A stretch of DNA of 64,000 nt from Labilibaculum sp. (GCA_016342745.1 JAEINT010000001.1:186001-250000); one strand, 5' to 3'. Shown: positions 1 to 8,954, counted from the stretch's first letter. The notes: generated from the letters alone by a model not told the origin. Numbers and translations are program-made.

Positions 1-1243
1 TTTCGTGTTCTTCATCAACAATTATAAGTCCTAGGTTTTTAAAAGGAAGAAAAACAGAGGAGCGCACGCCAAGAATTACTTGATAAGCATTTTCAGGATC
101 ATTCTGATTGACGTTATTGTAGATTTCTACTCGTTCGGCATCGTTAAATTTGGAATGGTAAATACCAACTTTATTGCCAAATACAGTTCGAAGTCTTGTG
201 ATGATTTGAGTCGTTAAAGCAATTTCGGGTAGCAAGTAAAGAACTTGTTTTCCTTGTTGCAATTGCTCTTGAATCAGGTGAATGTAAATTTCAGTCTTAC
301 CGCTTGAAGTTACTCCATGAAGCAATACACAGTTTTTCTCTTGAAAATGTTTTCTAGTTTCTGCAATGGCTTTTTCTTGATATTCGTTTAATGTTTTTAA
401 ACCAGAAGTCTCTGTATGTGATAGATCTATACGATCTAATTTTTCATGATAAATTTCAAGAATTTGTTTTTCGACCAAGCTTTTTAAAACAGCTCGTGAA
501 AAATCTCCTGATTTTAGAAATTCTGTAAGGGATACTTTTTGAGCAGTTTCTTCAAAATAGTATTTTGATAAATTCAAATAGGAGAGTAGGATCTCTTGCT
601 GCTTTTTCGCTCTTTTTAAACCAATAATAAGATCTCCCATTTCTGATTCACTAAAATCAGATGCCAATCGAACAAACTGCTTTGTTTTTTCTTTGTAAGC
701 GTTAATAATTTGCTCTTCGACTGTGATAGCACCTTTTTCTAGTAGGGACTTGATCTGCGGAAGCGTATTTTTTAAACCTGTAGCTTGATTTAAAGTTGAG
801 ATGTTAACGTCTTTTGAATGCTTTAATACATTCAAAATTTGTTCTTCTGTTTTACTGAGTAGTTCCTGCGTTTGAAATTCTTCGTTTGCAGTTATTTTGG
901 TTTGACTTTCTAGCTTTAAGCCAGAAGGAATAGCAGCTTTAAATACATCGCCAAGAACACACTGATAGTATTGTGAAATCCAATCCCAAAATTGAAATTG
1001 AAAATTGTTGATGATTGGAGAATCATCCAAGCAAGCTAATATTTCTTTTGTGGAATAATCTTTTGGCGGATTCCCGTGAATGTTTTTTACAATTCCGGTA
1101 TAGAATTTTTTATTGCCAAAAGGAACAACCACCCTTTTTCCAATGGCCACATCAACTTTTAGCTCTTCAGGAATTGAATAGGTAAAAAGTTGGGCCAATG
1201 GAAGTGGCAGTATAATATCTGCGAATTCGGTAGTCTTGTTCAT
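1..1243 (-). CDS. priA: Primosomal protein N' (PriA helicase), N-terminal part, truncated by window edge
   Basis: PriA is the 3'-to-5' DNA helicase that reloads the replisome at stalled forks. About 414 codons are visible, starting at ATG 1243; the C-terminal half lies outside the window. The N-terminus reads MNKTTEFADIILPLPL and continues through the PriA DNA-binding domain (VPFGNKKFYTGIV). Near residue 310 there is a Walker A motif (GVTSSGKTE), and the DEEH helicase box lies at the very edge (about residues 408-411). The frame stays open to base 1. The gene starts about 110 bp downstream of the ispH-pfkA stop on the same strand. The family assignment is firm; only completeness cannot be judged. 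Confidence 0.93.
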   Translation of the reverse strand, partial: MNKTTEFADIILPLPLAQLFTYSIPEELKVDVAIGKRVVVPFGNKKFYTGIVKNIHGNPPKDYSTKEILACLDDSPIINNFQFQFWDWISQYYQCVLGDVFKAAIPSGLKLESQTKITANEEFQTQELLSKTEEQILNVLKHSKDVNISTLNQATGLKNTLPQIKSLLEKGAITVEEQIINAYKEKTKQFVRLASDFSESEMGDLIIGLKRAKKQQEILLSYLNLSKYYFEETAQKVSLTEFLKSGDFSRAVLKSLVEKQILEIYHEKLDRIDLSHTETSGLKTLNEYQEKAIAETRKHFQEKNCVLLHGVTSSGKTEIYIHLIQEQLQQGKQVLYLLPEIALTTQIITRLRTVFGNKVGIYHSKFNDAERVEIYNNVNQNDPENAYQVILGVRSSVFLPFKNLGLIIVDEEHE

Positions 1244-1353
1244 TTATTAGGCATTTTTCTCAAAGTTATGAGTTCTAACCAGAATCTCAACACTTGGGCA
1301 TTAAATCCTGAAAGGAAAAATTGCATGAACAATAACCACCGGAATGAGATTTC

Positions 1354-3201
1354 TTAGATAGAAAGAATATCGTTGATGCTCATCAAGGATTCCTTTACTT
1401 TCTTTTTGTTCTTAATTGCTTTGTTGAATGAAATATGTGAAACTTCACCATGCACCATTCCAACCATTACACTCTTCTGATCGTCAAGTAATGCATCAAC
1501 AGCAGCAACGCCTAATGTAGAGGCTGTTACGCGGTCGAAAGCTGATGGAGAACCACCTCTTTGCATGTGACCCAATACAGAAACACGGATATCGTATTCA
1601 GGATGATCTTTTCCGATTTCCTGAGCAATTGTATAAGCACCACCAGATTTATCACCTTCGGCAACAATTACAATACCACTCGATTTGTGTTCTTTGTATC
1701 CTTTTGCAAGGTATGTTTGCAATTCTTGAGTATGAGTTTCTTTTTCAGGAATTAAAATTGCTTCTGCTCCTGTTGCAATACCGCTTCGTAGCGCAATAAA
1801 ACCAGCATCACGTCCCATTACTTCAATAAAGAATAAACGGTTGTGAGCGCTCGCAGTATCGCGAATTTTATCAACAGCATCAATTACTGTATTAATAGCA
1901 GTGTCGTATCCAATTGTATAATCTGTTCCGTAAAGGTCATTGTCAATTGTACCAGGAATACCTACAACAGGAATATCATATTCTTGTGTGAAAATTCTTG
2001 CTCCAGAAAATGTTCCATCACCACCAATTACCACAAGAGCATCAATTTTGTTGGCAAGCATTTGCTCATGAGCCTTTTTTCTTCCTTCTACACTTCTAAA
2101 TTCTTCACTTCTAGCCGAACAAAGAATTGTTCCACCTTTTTGGATAATGTTACTTACATCGTGAGATTTCATATTCTTGAAATCACCATTAATAAGTCCT
2201 TCGTAACCTTGTTTTACACCAACTACATCAATTTTGTTGTAGATTGCAGTACGTACAACAGCTCTAATGGCAGCGTTCATTCCTGGCGCGTCACCTCCTG
2301 ATGTAAGGACTCCAATTTTTTTAATTCTTGACATGTTTAACTCCTCTTTATAATTCAATTTTATTTTTTCAATCGTTTCGTTCATCAGCCATGTAGGAGT
2401 AGATGTGGCACCACTTACTCCAACTGATTTCGAATTTGCAAACCAGTTTAGTTTCAATTCATCAGGGCAAGTGATGAAATGACTATTCGGGTTCGATTTT
2501 TTACAAATGTCGAATAGCAATTTTCCATTCGAACTTTTTTCGCCACTAACAAAAATGATCAGATCGTGTTTTTTCGCAAATTCTTTAATTAGCGGAACAC
2601 GATTTGCTACTTTTCTGCAAATGGTATCATGGATTTTGAGTTCGTTTTGGCAGCTGCTTTTTAAAGCTTCTGAAACTTTTTCAAATCCAGAAATGGTCTT
2701 TGTTGTTTGGGAAAACAAAACAACAGGTAGATTTCTGTCAATCAGTTTTAGATCATCAATGTTTTCAACTACAATGGCTTTCCCTTCTGTTTGACCAACC
2801 AAGCCGTTTACTTCGGCATGGCCTTTTTTACCGTAAATTACGATTTGACCATTCGATTTTTCAATCTCGTGGTATGCTTTTTTTATTCTTTTCTGAAGAT
2901 TTAAAACTACTGGGCAAGAAGCATCTATTATTTCAATGTTTTTCTTTTTTGCTGTTTCGTAAGAAAGTGGCGGTTCGCCATGTGCTCTAAACAAAACTTT
3001 TTTTCCTGATAGTTTTGAAAATTCGTCGTGATCAATTGATTTTAATCCTGCTTGTTTTAGTCGATCAACCTCTAAATTGTTGTGAACGATATCGCCAATG
3101 CAGTAGAGATGATTCTCTTCCTTTAAAATTTCTTCTGCTTTGTTAATGGCATTTACCACACCAAAACAGAAGCCAGCATTAGGATCAATTTCAATTTTCA
3201 T
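1354..3201 (-). CDS. ispH-pfkA: IspH-PfkA in one reading frame (HMBPP reductase fused to 6-phosphofructokinase)
   Basis: Residues 1-289 are a full-length IspH (LytB), the [4Fe-4S] enzyme that makes IPP and DMAPP in the last MEP-pathway step. The cluster cysteines are C12 (GFCFGV), C96 (DASCPV) and C195 (DTICRK); H40, H74, H128, E130 and the SQTT segment are present. Residues 290-615 are a full-length ATP-type phosphofructokinase: GGDAPGMNAA near its start, GGDG at PfkA residues 104-107 and GTIDND at 128-133 with catalytic Asp131. There is no linker. IspH ends in ...KLNYKEELN and PfkA begins directly at Met290, whose codon (2334) is preceded by GAGGAG, a good ribosome binding site. Two separate polypeptides could therefore still be made, by translation re-initiation. 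A TAA lies one frame over just before that ATG, suggesting a small indel removed the ispH stop. cmk lies 26 bp upstream. Confidence 0.92.
   Translation of the reverse strand: MKIEIDPNAGFCFGVVNAINKAEEILKEENHLYCIGDIVHNNLEVDRLKQAGLKSIDHDEFSKLSGKKVLFRAHGEPPLSYETAKKKNIEIIDASCPVVLNLQKRIKKAYHEIEKSNGQIVIYGKKGHAEVNGLVGQTEGKAIVVENIDDLKLIDRNLPVVLFSQTTKTISGFEKVSEALKSSCQNELKIHDTICRKVANRVPLIKEFAKKHDLIIFVSGEKSSNGKLLFDICKKSNPNSHFITCPDELKLNWFANSKSVGVSGATSTPTWLMNETIEKIKLNYKEELNMSRIKKIGVLTSGGDAPGMNAAIRAVVRTAIYNKIDVVGVKQGYEGLINGDFKNMKSHDVSNIIQKGGTILCSARSEEFRSVEGRKKAHEQMLANKIDALVVIGGDGTFSGARIFTQEYDIPVVGIPGTIDNDLYGTDYTIGYDTAINTVIDAVDKIRDTASAHNRLFFIEVMGRDAGFIALRSGIATGAEAILIPEKETHTQELQTYLAKGYKEHKSSGIVIVAEGDKSGGAYTIAQEIGKDHPEYDIRVSVLGHMQRGGSPSAFDRVTASTLGVAAVDALLDDQKSVMVGMVHGEVSHISFNKAIKNKKKVKESLMSINDILSI
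2325..2345 (-). promoter_or_regulatory. Internal Shine-Dalgarno and ATG for the PfkA part
   Basis: On the minus strand AAAGAGGAGTTAAACATG places GAGGAG seven bases before the PfkA start codon (ATG 2334-2332), inside the continuous ispH-pfkA frame. Strong Shine-Dalgarno sequences are uncommon in Bacteroidota, so this one suggests PfkA can be initiated independently. Seen in sequence; use of the site is inference. Confidence 0.5.
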
Positions 3202-3227
3202 GATTAATTTATTTTCCTAACGATTAA

Positions 3228-3923
3228 TTACCCAACTTTATTCATTTGATCAACAATCCAATCTAGCTGTTCTGCTGGCGTTAGATGACTGTTGTTTAAA
3301 ATAATCGCATCTTCGGCTTTTCTAAGTGGGCTTTCATCACGATTTTCATCGATGAAATCTCTCTTTTTTACATTCTCCCTTATTTCATCAAGTGAAATAT
3401 CCTCTCCTTTTTCTTTTAATTCCTTAAATCGACGAATTGCTCTAATCTCAACATCGGCAGTCATGAATATTTTTAGTTCGGCATTTGGAAAAACAACCGT
3501 TCCAATGTCTCTACCATCCATTATTACACCACCTTCTTTGCTTAGTTCACGCTGAAAAGCAACCATTTTATCACGAACAAATTTTATTTTAGCAATTACG
3601 CTAACATTGTTCGAAACACTCATATTGCGAATTTCATCTTCTACCAACTCACCATTTAGGTAGGTTTCGTGACGTTGTTTCTCATTGTTGTACTGAAAAG
3701 AAATAGCAACTTCACTGATTAAGTGAGCCAATTTATTTTCATCAACTTGATCTTCAGAGATTAAATTGTGTCTCATGGCAAATAAGGTAACCACGCGATA
3801 CATAGCTCCACTATCAATATAAGTGTATCCTATTTTTTTTGCTAAATCTTTAGCAACAGTACTCTTGCCACACGACGAATGTCCGTCGATTGCTATAATT
3901 AGTTTCTTTTCAGGTATATCCAT
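3228..3923 (-). CDS. cmk: Cytidylate kinase
   Basis: Phosphorylates CMP and dCMP to the diphosphates. The protein is 231 aa from the chosen start MDIPEKKL. The P-loop is GHSSCGKST at residues 14-22, followed by the GRDIGTVVFP segment and the ERAxRR-like stretch RAIRRFKELKEKGED typical of Cmk. An in-frame ATG 39 bp upstream (3962) would add 13 residues, but the family normally begins a few residues before the beta strand leading to the P-loop, so 3923 is preferred. It probably leads the cmk-ispH-pfkA transcription unit (26-bp gap). The identification is firm. Confidence 0.95.
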   Translation of the reverse strand: MDIPEKKLIIAIDGHSSCGKSTVAKDLAKKIGYTYIDSGAMYRVVTLFAMRHNLISEDQVDENKLAHLISEVAISFQYNNEKQRHETYLNGELVEDEIRNMSVSNNVSVIAKIKFVRDKMVAFQRELSKEGGVIMDGRDIGTVVFPNAELKIFMTADVEIRAIRRFKELKEKGEDISLDEIRENVKKRDFIDENRDESPLRKAEDAIILNNSHLTPAEQLDWIVDQMNKVG

Positions 3924-4073
3924 TCTCTTTATTGCTCGATTTTTTTGTGCAATTGGGTACAAAAGTAAGAAGAAAATACATCAAAATGGGAGATTTTACA
4001 CTAAAAATAGGGGGTAGGAAGTATTATAGTCACCTGTAAACGATTGCAATGCGCAAAAGTGGATCGTTTTTTT

Positions 4074-5099
4074 TTAGAAATTGAAGTCACTCAATCGGGT
4101 ACTGATTGAAAAATGATTGCTTGTACCTGCCAGATGATATTTAGCACTGGCAAAATTGATTCTAAATCGAGATACTTTCACGCCAAATCCCCAAGTGAAA
4201 CCAACCGTGGAACTTTTTTCTTCTACTTTAAGTTCCTGTCTTCTTTGAAAGTTATAGCCCAAACGAACTGTGAAATTCTTTGAAGGAATGAATTCTGTTC
4301 CGACAATAAGATGCTTAAATGCTTTGTCAGAAAAGCTGTCTTCGTTGGTGTTCGACAAGTTTTCATCCGTTTTGTTTAGATCTGATGCATAGCTCATATC
4401 AAATTCTTCCAGATGTCTATAGCTTAGTGCAAAACGAAAAGGGGCATGTTGTAATTTGGTACTCATGCCAATCAATATTTCATTGGGAAGATCTTCTCGA
4501 TGAGATCCATAATATGCTTTAAGTTGATAACCAAAATTTCGAGCTACAATTGATGCGCGAAATAGTTTATTTGAACTATCGTAGATAAAGGCTAAATCCG
4601 CAGCCAATCCAAAGGAATTGTAATTTTCGAGTGATGAATATATTGGCTTAATAGAGGCTCCAACTCGTAAATTTTCATTTAGTTGTCGACCATAACTAAG
4701 GATAAAAGCATAGTCAGAGGCTTTAAAGGTTCCATTTTTTTCTCCAAATTCATTTGCTTTGATGAATTTCCCATAATTCACATAGTGCATGGCAATGGAA
4801 AAGGTCCCGATTTTATCAAAATGTTTATTGTAGGCAGCGTAACCGTAATTAATATCTGAAATATAATTGACGTAATTAAGAGCGATTTTTTGGTCTAAAT
4901 CAGTAGTAAGAGCTGCCGGATTGTAGAACGAGTAATCAGCATCGGCATCTTGAAGCGCAACTTGGTTTCCACCCAGTGCAGCCACACGGGCCGAACTGCC
5001 CAAGTTCAGGAATTCATAGATGTTTTCACCTCCACTTTGGGCTTTTCCCAAAAAAGAAATAAAAATTAGTACAAGAATAAGAACCGTTTTTTTATTCAT
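4074..5099 (-). CDS. porQ: PorQ-like type IX secretion outer-membrane protein
   Basis: PorQ is an outer-membrane beta-barrel of the FadL-like fold needed for the type IX secretion system of Bacteroidota. The 341-aa product starts at MNKKTVLILVLIF with a signal peptide cut near GKAQ|SGG. The early ENIYEFLNLGSSARVAALGG segment is the PorQ/PorV-type hallmark, followed by alternating amphipathic strands to the C-terminal aromatic end (LSDFNF). A longer start at 5117 adds six residues in front of the signal peptide and was rejected. Its strand matches cmk (150 bp downstream). No other type IX genes are in the window. Family call is strong; the exact PorQ rather than PorV-like assignment rests on the N-terminal signature and length. 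Confidence 0.85.
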   Translation of the reverse strand: MNKKTVLILVLIFISFLGKAQSGGENIYEFLNLGSSARVAALGGNQVALQDADADYSFYNPAALTTDLDQKIALNYVNYISDINYGYAAYNKHFDKIGTFSIAMHYVNYGKFIKANEFGEKNGTFKASDYAFILSYGRQLNENLRVGASIKPIYSSLENYNSFGLAADLAFIYDSSNKLFRASIVARNFGYQLKAYYGSHREDLPNEILIGMSTKLQHAPFRFALSYRHLEEFDMSYASDLNKTDENLSNTNEDSFSDKAFKHLIVGTEFIPSKNFTVRLGYNFQRRQELKVEEKSSTVGFTWGFGVKVSRFRINFASAKYHLAGTSNHFSISTRLSDFNF

Positions 5100-5154
5100 G
5101 AATTTAATCGTTAACAAGCACTAAAGATAGAAATCAGATTGAAAAGAAATGGAT

Positions 5155-5661
5155 TTACAATTGATCTTTTTTCTTTTTTAAACGATCAACCACTTCGTAA
5201 ACTGCCGGACAGTAATGTGTATTTTTAAGTGTGAGATTTAAAATCTGATAGAATCGTTTACGGTCTGTATGTGGATATTCTCTGCAAGCACGAGGTCTGT
5301 TTTCGTATACCATGCAATAATTGTCGGGCATTAAAAATGGGCAAGGAGTTTCCTTAAATACATAATCATTTTCATTGTCCATATATAAATATTGGTCAAT
5401 AAAATCGGATGGTTTCATACGAAGCTGTTTCGCCAGACGTTCAACATCTTTGTCGATAACAACAGGGCTAATGCTTTTGCAACAATTGGCACACTCCAAA
5501 CAGTCCAGATCTTCAAATACTTCATTGTGCAAACCATGAACAATCGTATCTAGCTGTTTTGGTTTTTTCTTTTTCAGCTTGTTGAATAAATCTTTCGTTT
5601 CGCTTTCAGTGTTTTTCGCTTGTTGTTTTAATCGTTCTAAGTCAATTTCTATCTTTCCCAT
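5155..5661 (-). CDS. YkgJ-family cysteine-cluster protein (UPF0153)
   Basis: 168-aa soluble protein of the YkgJ / zinc- or iron-chelating domain family (function unknown). The CxxCxxCC cluster is C54, C57, C60, C61 (DCLECANCCK). Further conserved cysteines occur in TPCPFL, NYCMVYENRP and RACREYPH, the usual metal-binding set. The N-terminal 50 residues are charged and probably helical. It begins one base after the stop of the EamA gene (5663) on the same strand, so the two are probably cotranscribed. Metal identity cannot be told from sequence. Confidence 0.85.
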   Translation of the reverse strand: MGKIEIDLERLKQQAKNTESETKDLFNKLKKKKPKQLDTIVHGLHNEVFEDLDCLECANCCKSISPVVIDKDVERLAKQLRMKPSDFIDQYLYMDNENDYVFKETPCPFLMPDNYCMVYENRPRACREYPHTDRKRFYQILNLTLKNTHYCPAVYEVVDRLKKKKDQL

Positions 5662-5662
5662 C

Positions 5663-6562
5663 TTATCTGTCTTGTTTGTTAAAATTGAGTTTGATTTGTG
5701 ATAAAAACAAACCGCTTATCACAATTGTTATTCCAACCATTTTTTGGAAGTTTAAAAGTTCGTCTAGCACGAAATATGCAAATATGGCTGTGAAAACAGG
5801 AATGGCGTTAATGAAAATATTGCTTTTGGTAATGCCTAAATGATTCAAACCATAGGTGAAAAATATGAAGGCTAATGATGAAGCGAATATGGCTAATTCC
5901 AATATTGAAATCATTACTTCGGTAGTTGGTTTTGCCGCAATAAAGTGTTGGTAATCAAATGTGAAAAATAAGGGCAGAAAGAAAAAGATTCCCAAAAGGT
6001 TTTGATAAGATATAAGACTTACAGGATTATATTTTGCGGCCAGTTTCTTCAGTACTATAGAATAGCCCACTGCAGCTCCAACAGCCAGAAACATTAATGC
6101 GATGCCAAGTGGGGAAGCAATTAGGTTAAAATTTTTATTGAAGATGATGACAGATACACCAATAATGGATATGATAATACCAACAACACCCATAATTCCA
6201 ATTTTTTCCCGATGAAAGAAATAGGCGGCTACGGGCGAGAACAAAGGGATTGTTGAAATGATTACAGCACCCAAAGTGGATGAAACCAATTTTAAGCCAA
6301 AACTTTCGCCCATAAAATAAAGGAATGGTTCGAAAAAGGCGAGTAGCAGGAGTTGCATTCGATCTTTTTTCTCAATCTTTTCGATGCGCTTAAATCCTTT
6401 GCCTATCACAAACAATAGAATCGTTGAGATAATTAAGCGTAAAATAACCGTTGTTATGGGATTGTATACTGTGTAAACAATTTTCACCCATACAAAGGAA
6501 AAGCTCCAAAATAGCATAGCTAAAATGATGCTGCCATAAATTAAAAGGGACTTTTTATTCAT
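5663..6562 (-). CDS. EamA-family (DMT superfamily) permease
   Basis: 299-aa polytopic membrane protein with about ten hydrophobic segments arranged as two five-helix EamA repeats (first from MLFWSFSFVWVKI, second from ALMFLAVGAAVGYSIVLKK). The drug/metabolite transporter superfamily exports metabolites such as amino acids or purines; the substrate cannot be assigned here. The C-terminus is short and basic, as usual. It is probably cotranscribed with the downstream YkgJ-family gene. About 130 bp of noncoding DNA separates it from the MORN gene. Confidence 0.88.
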   Translation of the reverse strand: MNKKSLLIYGSIILAMLFWSFSFVWVKIVYTVYNPITTVILRLIISTILLFVIGKGFKRIEKIEKKDRMQLLLLAFFEPFLYFMGESFGLKLVSSTLGAVIISTIPLFSPVAAYFFHREKIGIMGVVGIIISIIGVSVIIFNKNFNLIASPLGIALMFLAVGAAVGYSIVLKKLAAKYNPVSLISYQNLLGIFFFLPLFFTFDYQHFIAAKPTTEVMISILELAIFASSLAFIFFTYGLNHLGITKSNIFINAIPVFTAIFAYFVLDELLNFQKMVGITIVISGLFLSQIKLNFNKQDR

Positions 6563-6694
6563 ATTTCGCTTCAGAATTTTGTGCGAAAATACAGATAATA
6601 ATTGAGGTGATGAGGAAAAGTATAATGTTTCCTTAAACTGCTATCGGCCCGTTGACTTATATTTGTTGTTGATGGTAGTTTTAAGTGTAAAATA

Positions 6695-7366
6695 TCAATT
6701 GTGTAACTTTACCAACCAATCTCCTGGTTCGGTGATTTCAAATTCAAAAATGGCTTGATATCTCAATGTGTTGAGTTTGTTCATGGTCGCATAACTCACT
6801 CTTATGATGACTGGAAATTTAACAAATTCATAACCAATTGAATTCCCCAAGTTTGTTTCTTCTCCACTTGTAGCATTTATTGAAAGATTTGTAATAGTGT
6901 TATTTGTTCCGCCGCTTTGTAGGAAGTTAATGAGTACTCGATTGTGGATTTTTCCTAGCTTTTGGAAACTATGTCTCTCAATACTGGTTTTAGTAATCAC
7001 ACTAGGCGCTTTGGGTTTAGGGCCCAGATATATATCCTCTTTCCATAGTCCATCCAATATACTATCGCGATCTGCTAATTTTAGAGTTAATTTGCCATTT
7101 CCATTTCGTTTACCTTCTATCCAACCTCCGGTATAGATATCTCCATTGGCCCAAGTGTAGGTACCTTTGCCGTTTGGCCATCCTTTTGTAAATTTACCTG
7201 TAAATGAATCTTTCCCAATGGCTGTTCCTTTGCCGTGAGCATAGCCTTTTTTACATTTCCCAATGTAAATACTATCTATTTCGTGCAGCAATACCTTGCA
7301 GTTTTCTTGCGCGCTAATAAATTGTGATAAACTTAGGAAGAGGATAAATGGTAAAATGAATTTCAT
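6695..7366 (-). CDS. Secreted MORN-repeat protein
   Basis: 223 aa beginning MKFILPFILFLSLS with a cleavable signal peptide (FISAQ|EN). Roughly residues 30-95 contain three or four MORN-type repeats (GKGTAIGKDSFTG, GKGTYTWANGDIYTG, GNGKLTLK), the YxGxxxxGxxxGxG pattern. The remaining C-terminal part is of unknown fold and ends in a beta-rich EFEITEPGDWLVKLHN. An upstream in-frame start (7498) would put 44 polar residues before the signal peptide and is unlikely. Function unknown; MORN repeats often bind lipids or proteins. Probably monocistronic. Confidence 0.75.
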   Translation of the reverse strand: MKFILPFILFLSLSQFISAQENCKVLLHEIDSIYIGKCKKGYAHGKGTAIGKDSFTGKFTKGWPNGKGTYTWANGDIYTGGWIEGKRNGNGKLTLKLADRDSILDGLWKEDIYLGPKPKAPSVITKTSIERHSFQKLGKIHNRVLINFLQSGGTNNTITNLSINATSGEETNLGNSIGYEFVKFPVIIRVSYATMNKLNTLRYQAIFEFEITEPGDWLVKLHN

Positions 7367-7689
7367 GTGATACTTTTTATGTGATAATGATAATTTGCAC
7401 AGTGCCATTCTTGTTTTCAAAATAAATTGTAATCCATGCGTATTGTGATGAATTATTAATGAATAACCATTAGTAGCTTTTTTCTTATGATATTCCAATT
7501 ATTTAGAAATTTGTGCTAAAAGGTTTTCATGTTTTTAAAATCTATACTGTAAACTGTTGGGAATGAACTAAAGTACAAAAATGACAAGGTAAAACCAAAC
7601 ATAAGAAAGTTTTCGAAATTAATTAACTTAGATGCAGTTAAAAAAAATGCATCTAAGTTATTTAGTGTTATATTACAAATAATATATAT
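7367..7689. other. Intergenic region with a 13-bp inverted repeat
   Basis: 323 bp between the divergently read MORN and CPBP genes. It contains a perfect 13-bp inverted repeat (7624-7636 and 7648-7660, TAACTTAGATGCA and its complement) with an 11-nt A-rich loop, 30 bp before the CPBP start. The rest is AT-rich. A 63-codon minus-strand frame here (7516-7707) has no recognisable features and overlaps the CPBP start. Confidence 0.6.
7624..7660. repeat. Perfect 13-bp inverted repeat upstream of the CPBP gene
   Basis: Arms 7624-7636 and 7648-7660 are exact complements, separated by GTTAAAAAAAA. Read on the minus strand the loop is T-rich. It could be a hairpin in the 5' leader of the CPBP gene, an operator, or a weak terminator; the sequence does not decide. 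Confidence 0.55.
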
Positions 7690-8472
7690 ATGAGGGGTAT
7701 TAAACAACTTATTTTTATCTTAACAATATTCATACTGTCTTCAATAGTATTAAAACTACTATTAACTTCTTTACCATTTTATTTAGAGGAATCCTTAAAA
7801 GTCTTATCAAAATTATTTTTCTCGATAATTGTTATGATTCTAATTATGAAAAGAGGAATCTCCATAGGCAATAATCAATCTATTCCCTATTCTATAATTT
7901 CTCTTGCAATCATATTGTTTTCCTATTTTCATATTGAAGGTCAAGTTTTGCTTTTAGGAAGTGACAATATTGAGAATGAAAATTGGATTTTTTTGACAAG
8001 TTGTCTTTCTGTGGCACTATTTGAGGAGTTGCTTTTTAGGGTTTTTGTGTTTGAAATTCTTTTTAATGCATTAAAGGATAAAATGAATTTATTTAAAATT
8101 ATTATAATATCTTCTGCTGTATTTGGTCTTGCACATGTCACTAATTTTTTCAATCCTAACTATGTAAATTTATCTGTAATCAATCAAATTGTTATGACCT
8201 TTGGGGCTGGTGTGTTGTTGCAATCCATTTATATTAGACTAAATAGTATTACATGTGTAATACTGTTACATACATTAATAAATTATTTTGGAATGTATAA
8301 AAGTAAACTTCTTCCTTCTAAAGAAATAGATAATATAGTTGCGACGGAAGTTCATTATTCATTAAGTGAGTTTTTTTCAACATTTTTAACACTTTCAATA
8401 ATGATAGTTATTTTAGTACTCCCAATAAGCATTTTATTAATAAGGAGAAATCATAGAAATAAAGTATGCTAA
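7690..8472 (+). CDS. CPBP-family intramembrane glutamic endopeptidase
   Basis: 260-aa membrane protein of the CPBP (Abi/CAAX-prenyl-protease-like) family. The three catalytic motifs are present: EExxxR at E112, E113, R117 (FEELLFR), FxxxH ending at H149 (FGLAH), and HxxxN at H194 and N198 (HTLIN). About seven or eight hydrophobic helices surround them. Related proteins process membrane-anchored peptides or serve in bacteriocin self-immunity; the substrate is unknown here. Codon use is strongly AT-biased compared with the neighbouring housekeeping genes, and the gene lies next to a tRNA, so acquisition by transfer is possible. No partner gene is visible beside it. Confidence 0.85.
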   Translation: MRGIKQLIFILTIFILSSIVLKLLLTSLPFYLEESLKVLSKLFFSIIVMILIMKRGISIGNNQSIPYSIISLAIILFSYFHIEGQVLLLGSDNIENENWIFLTSCLSVALFEELLFRVFVFEILFNALKDKMNLFKIIIISSAVFGLAHVTNFFNPNYVNLSVINQIVMTFGAGVLLQSIYIRLNSITCVILLHTLINYFGMYKSKLLPSKEIDNIVATEVHYSLSEFFSTFLTLSIMIVILVLPISILLIRRNHRNKVC

Positions 8473-8745
8473 AAATGTGACGATTATATTTTGGATATGA
8501 AATTTTATTTTAAATAGCTTCCAGTAATTTAGGAGGGGTGGAATGTACGCAGATTAAACCCTTTATATATCTAAAATTTGCCACGAAATATGAGATGCCT
8601 TCTGGCTAAGTATTTTCTTTTGTCAACTACTGCTAGATTTCACAACTTTTTGACTTGATCCCTAATAATGGTATCAGAGCGGTATCAAACAAATAACAAA
8701 AAAAAACGCAAACGACAGATAATCTGTAATTTGCGTTTTGTTTAG
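8473..8745. other. Noncoding gap between the CPBP gene and tRNA-His
   Basis: 273 bp, AT-rich, with stops in all frames. I see no recognisable gene or integrase remnant apart from a short direct repeat of GGTATCA (near 8672 and 8683) and the tRNA terminator at the right end. Confidence 0.5.
8694..8739 (-). terminator. Terminator of tRNA-His
   Basis: AAAACGCAAA (8703-8712) pairs with TTTGCGTTTT (8730-8739). On the minus strand the hairpin is followed by a T-rich run, giving a Rho-independent terminator directly downstream of the tRNA. Confidence 0.75.
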
Positions 8746-8820
8746 GGTGAAAGACCGGGTTCGAACCGGCGACCTCTGGTACCACAAACCAGCGTTCTAA
8801 CCAACTGAACTACATTCACC
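8746..8820 (-). tRNA. tRNA-His (anticodon GTG)
   Basis: 75 nt on the minus strand. It has the extra G at position -1 expected for tRNA-His and discriminator C73. The acceptor stem GTGAATG/CTTTCAC carries one T-T mismatch, the D stem is GTTC/GAAC with loop AGTTGGTTA, the anticodon stem CTGGT/ACCAG carries loop TTGTGGT (anticodon GTG), and the T arm is GCCGG-TTCGAAC-CCGGT. The 3' CCA is not encoded (CTA follows). Confidence 0.95.
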
Positions 8821-8921
8821 ATTTTTCTGTAGTGCGGTGCAAATATAGAGAATTCTTTAGTTATTCTCCAAATTTATTTTGAAAAAAATATGAAATAATA
8901 TTCCGAAAAGATTATAAACTC

Positions 8922-8930
8922 TACCTTTGC
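8922..8930 (+). promoter_or_regulatory. Bacteroidota -7 box upstream of the AlkD-like gene
   Basis: TACCTTTGC matches the TAnnTTTG -7 element of Bacteroidota primary-sigma promoters and lies 25 bp before the start codon. A clear TTTG at the -33 position is not seen, so the promoter is only half-supported. Confidence 0.5.
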
Positions 8931-8954
8931 AGATAGTTAACTAATTTAAAAAAA

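Noticed and set aside
1545-2990. Several plus-strand frames of 60-150 codons opposite ispH-pfkA
   Set aside because: They are shadows of a clearly conserved minus-strand gene.
7516-7707. 63-codon minus-strand frame between the MORN and CPBP genes
   Set aside because: No domain or signal, overlaps the CPBP start and the 13-bp palindrome; composition looks like noncoding AT-rich DNA.
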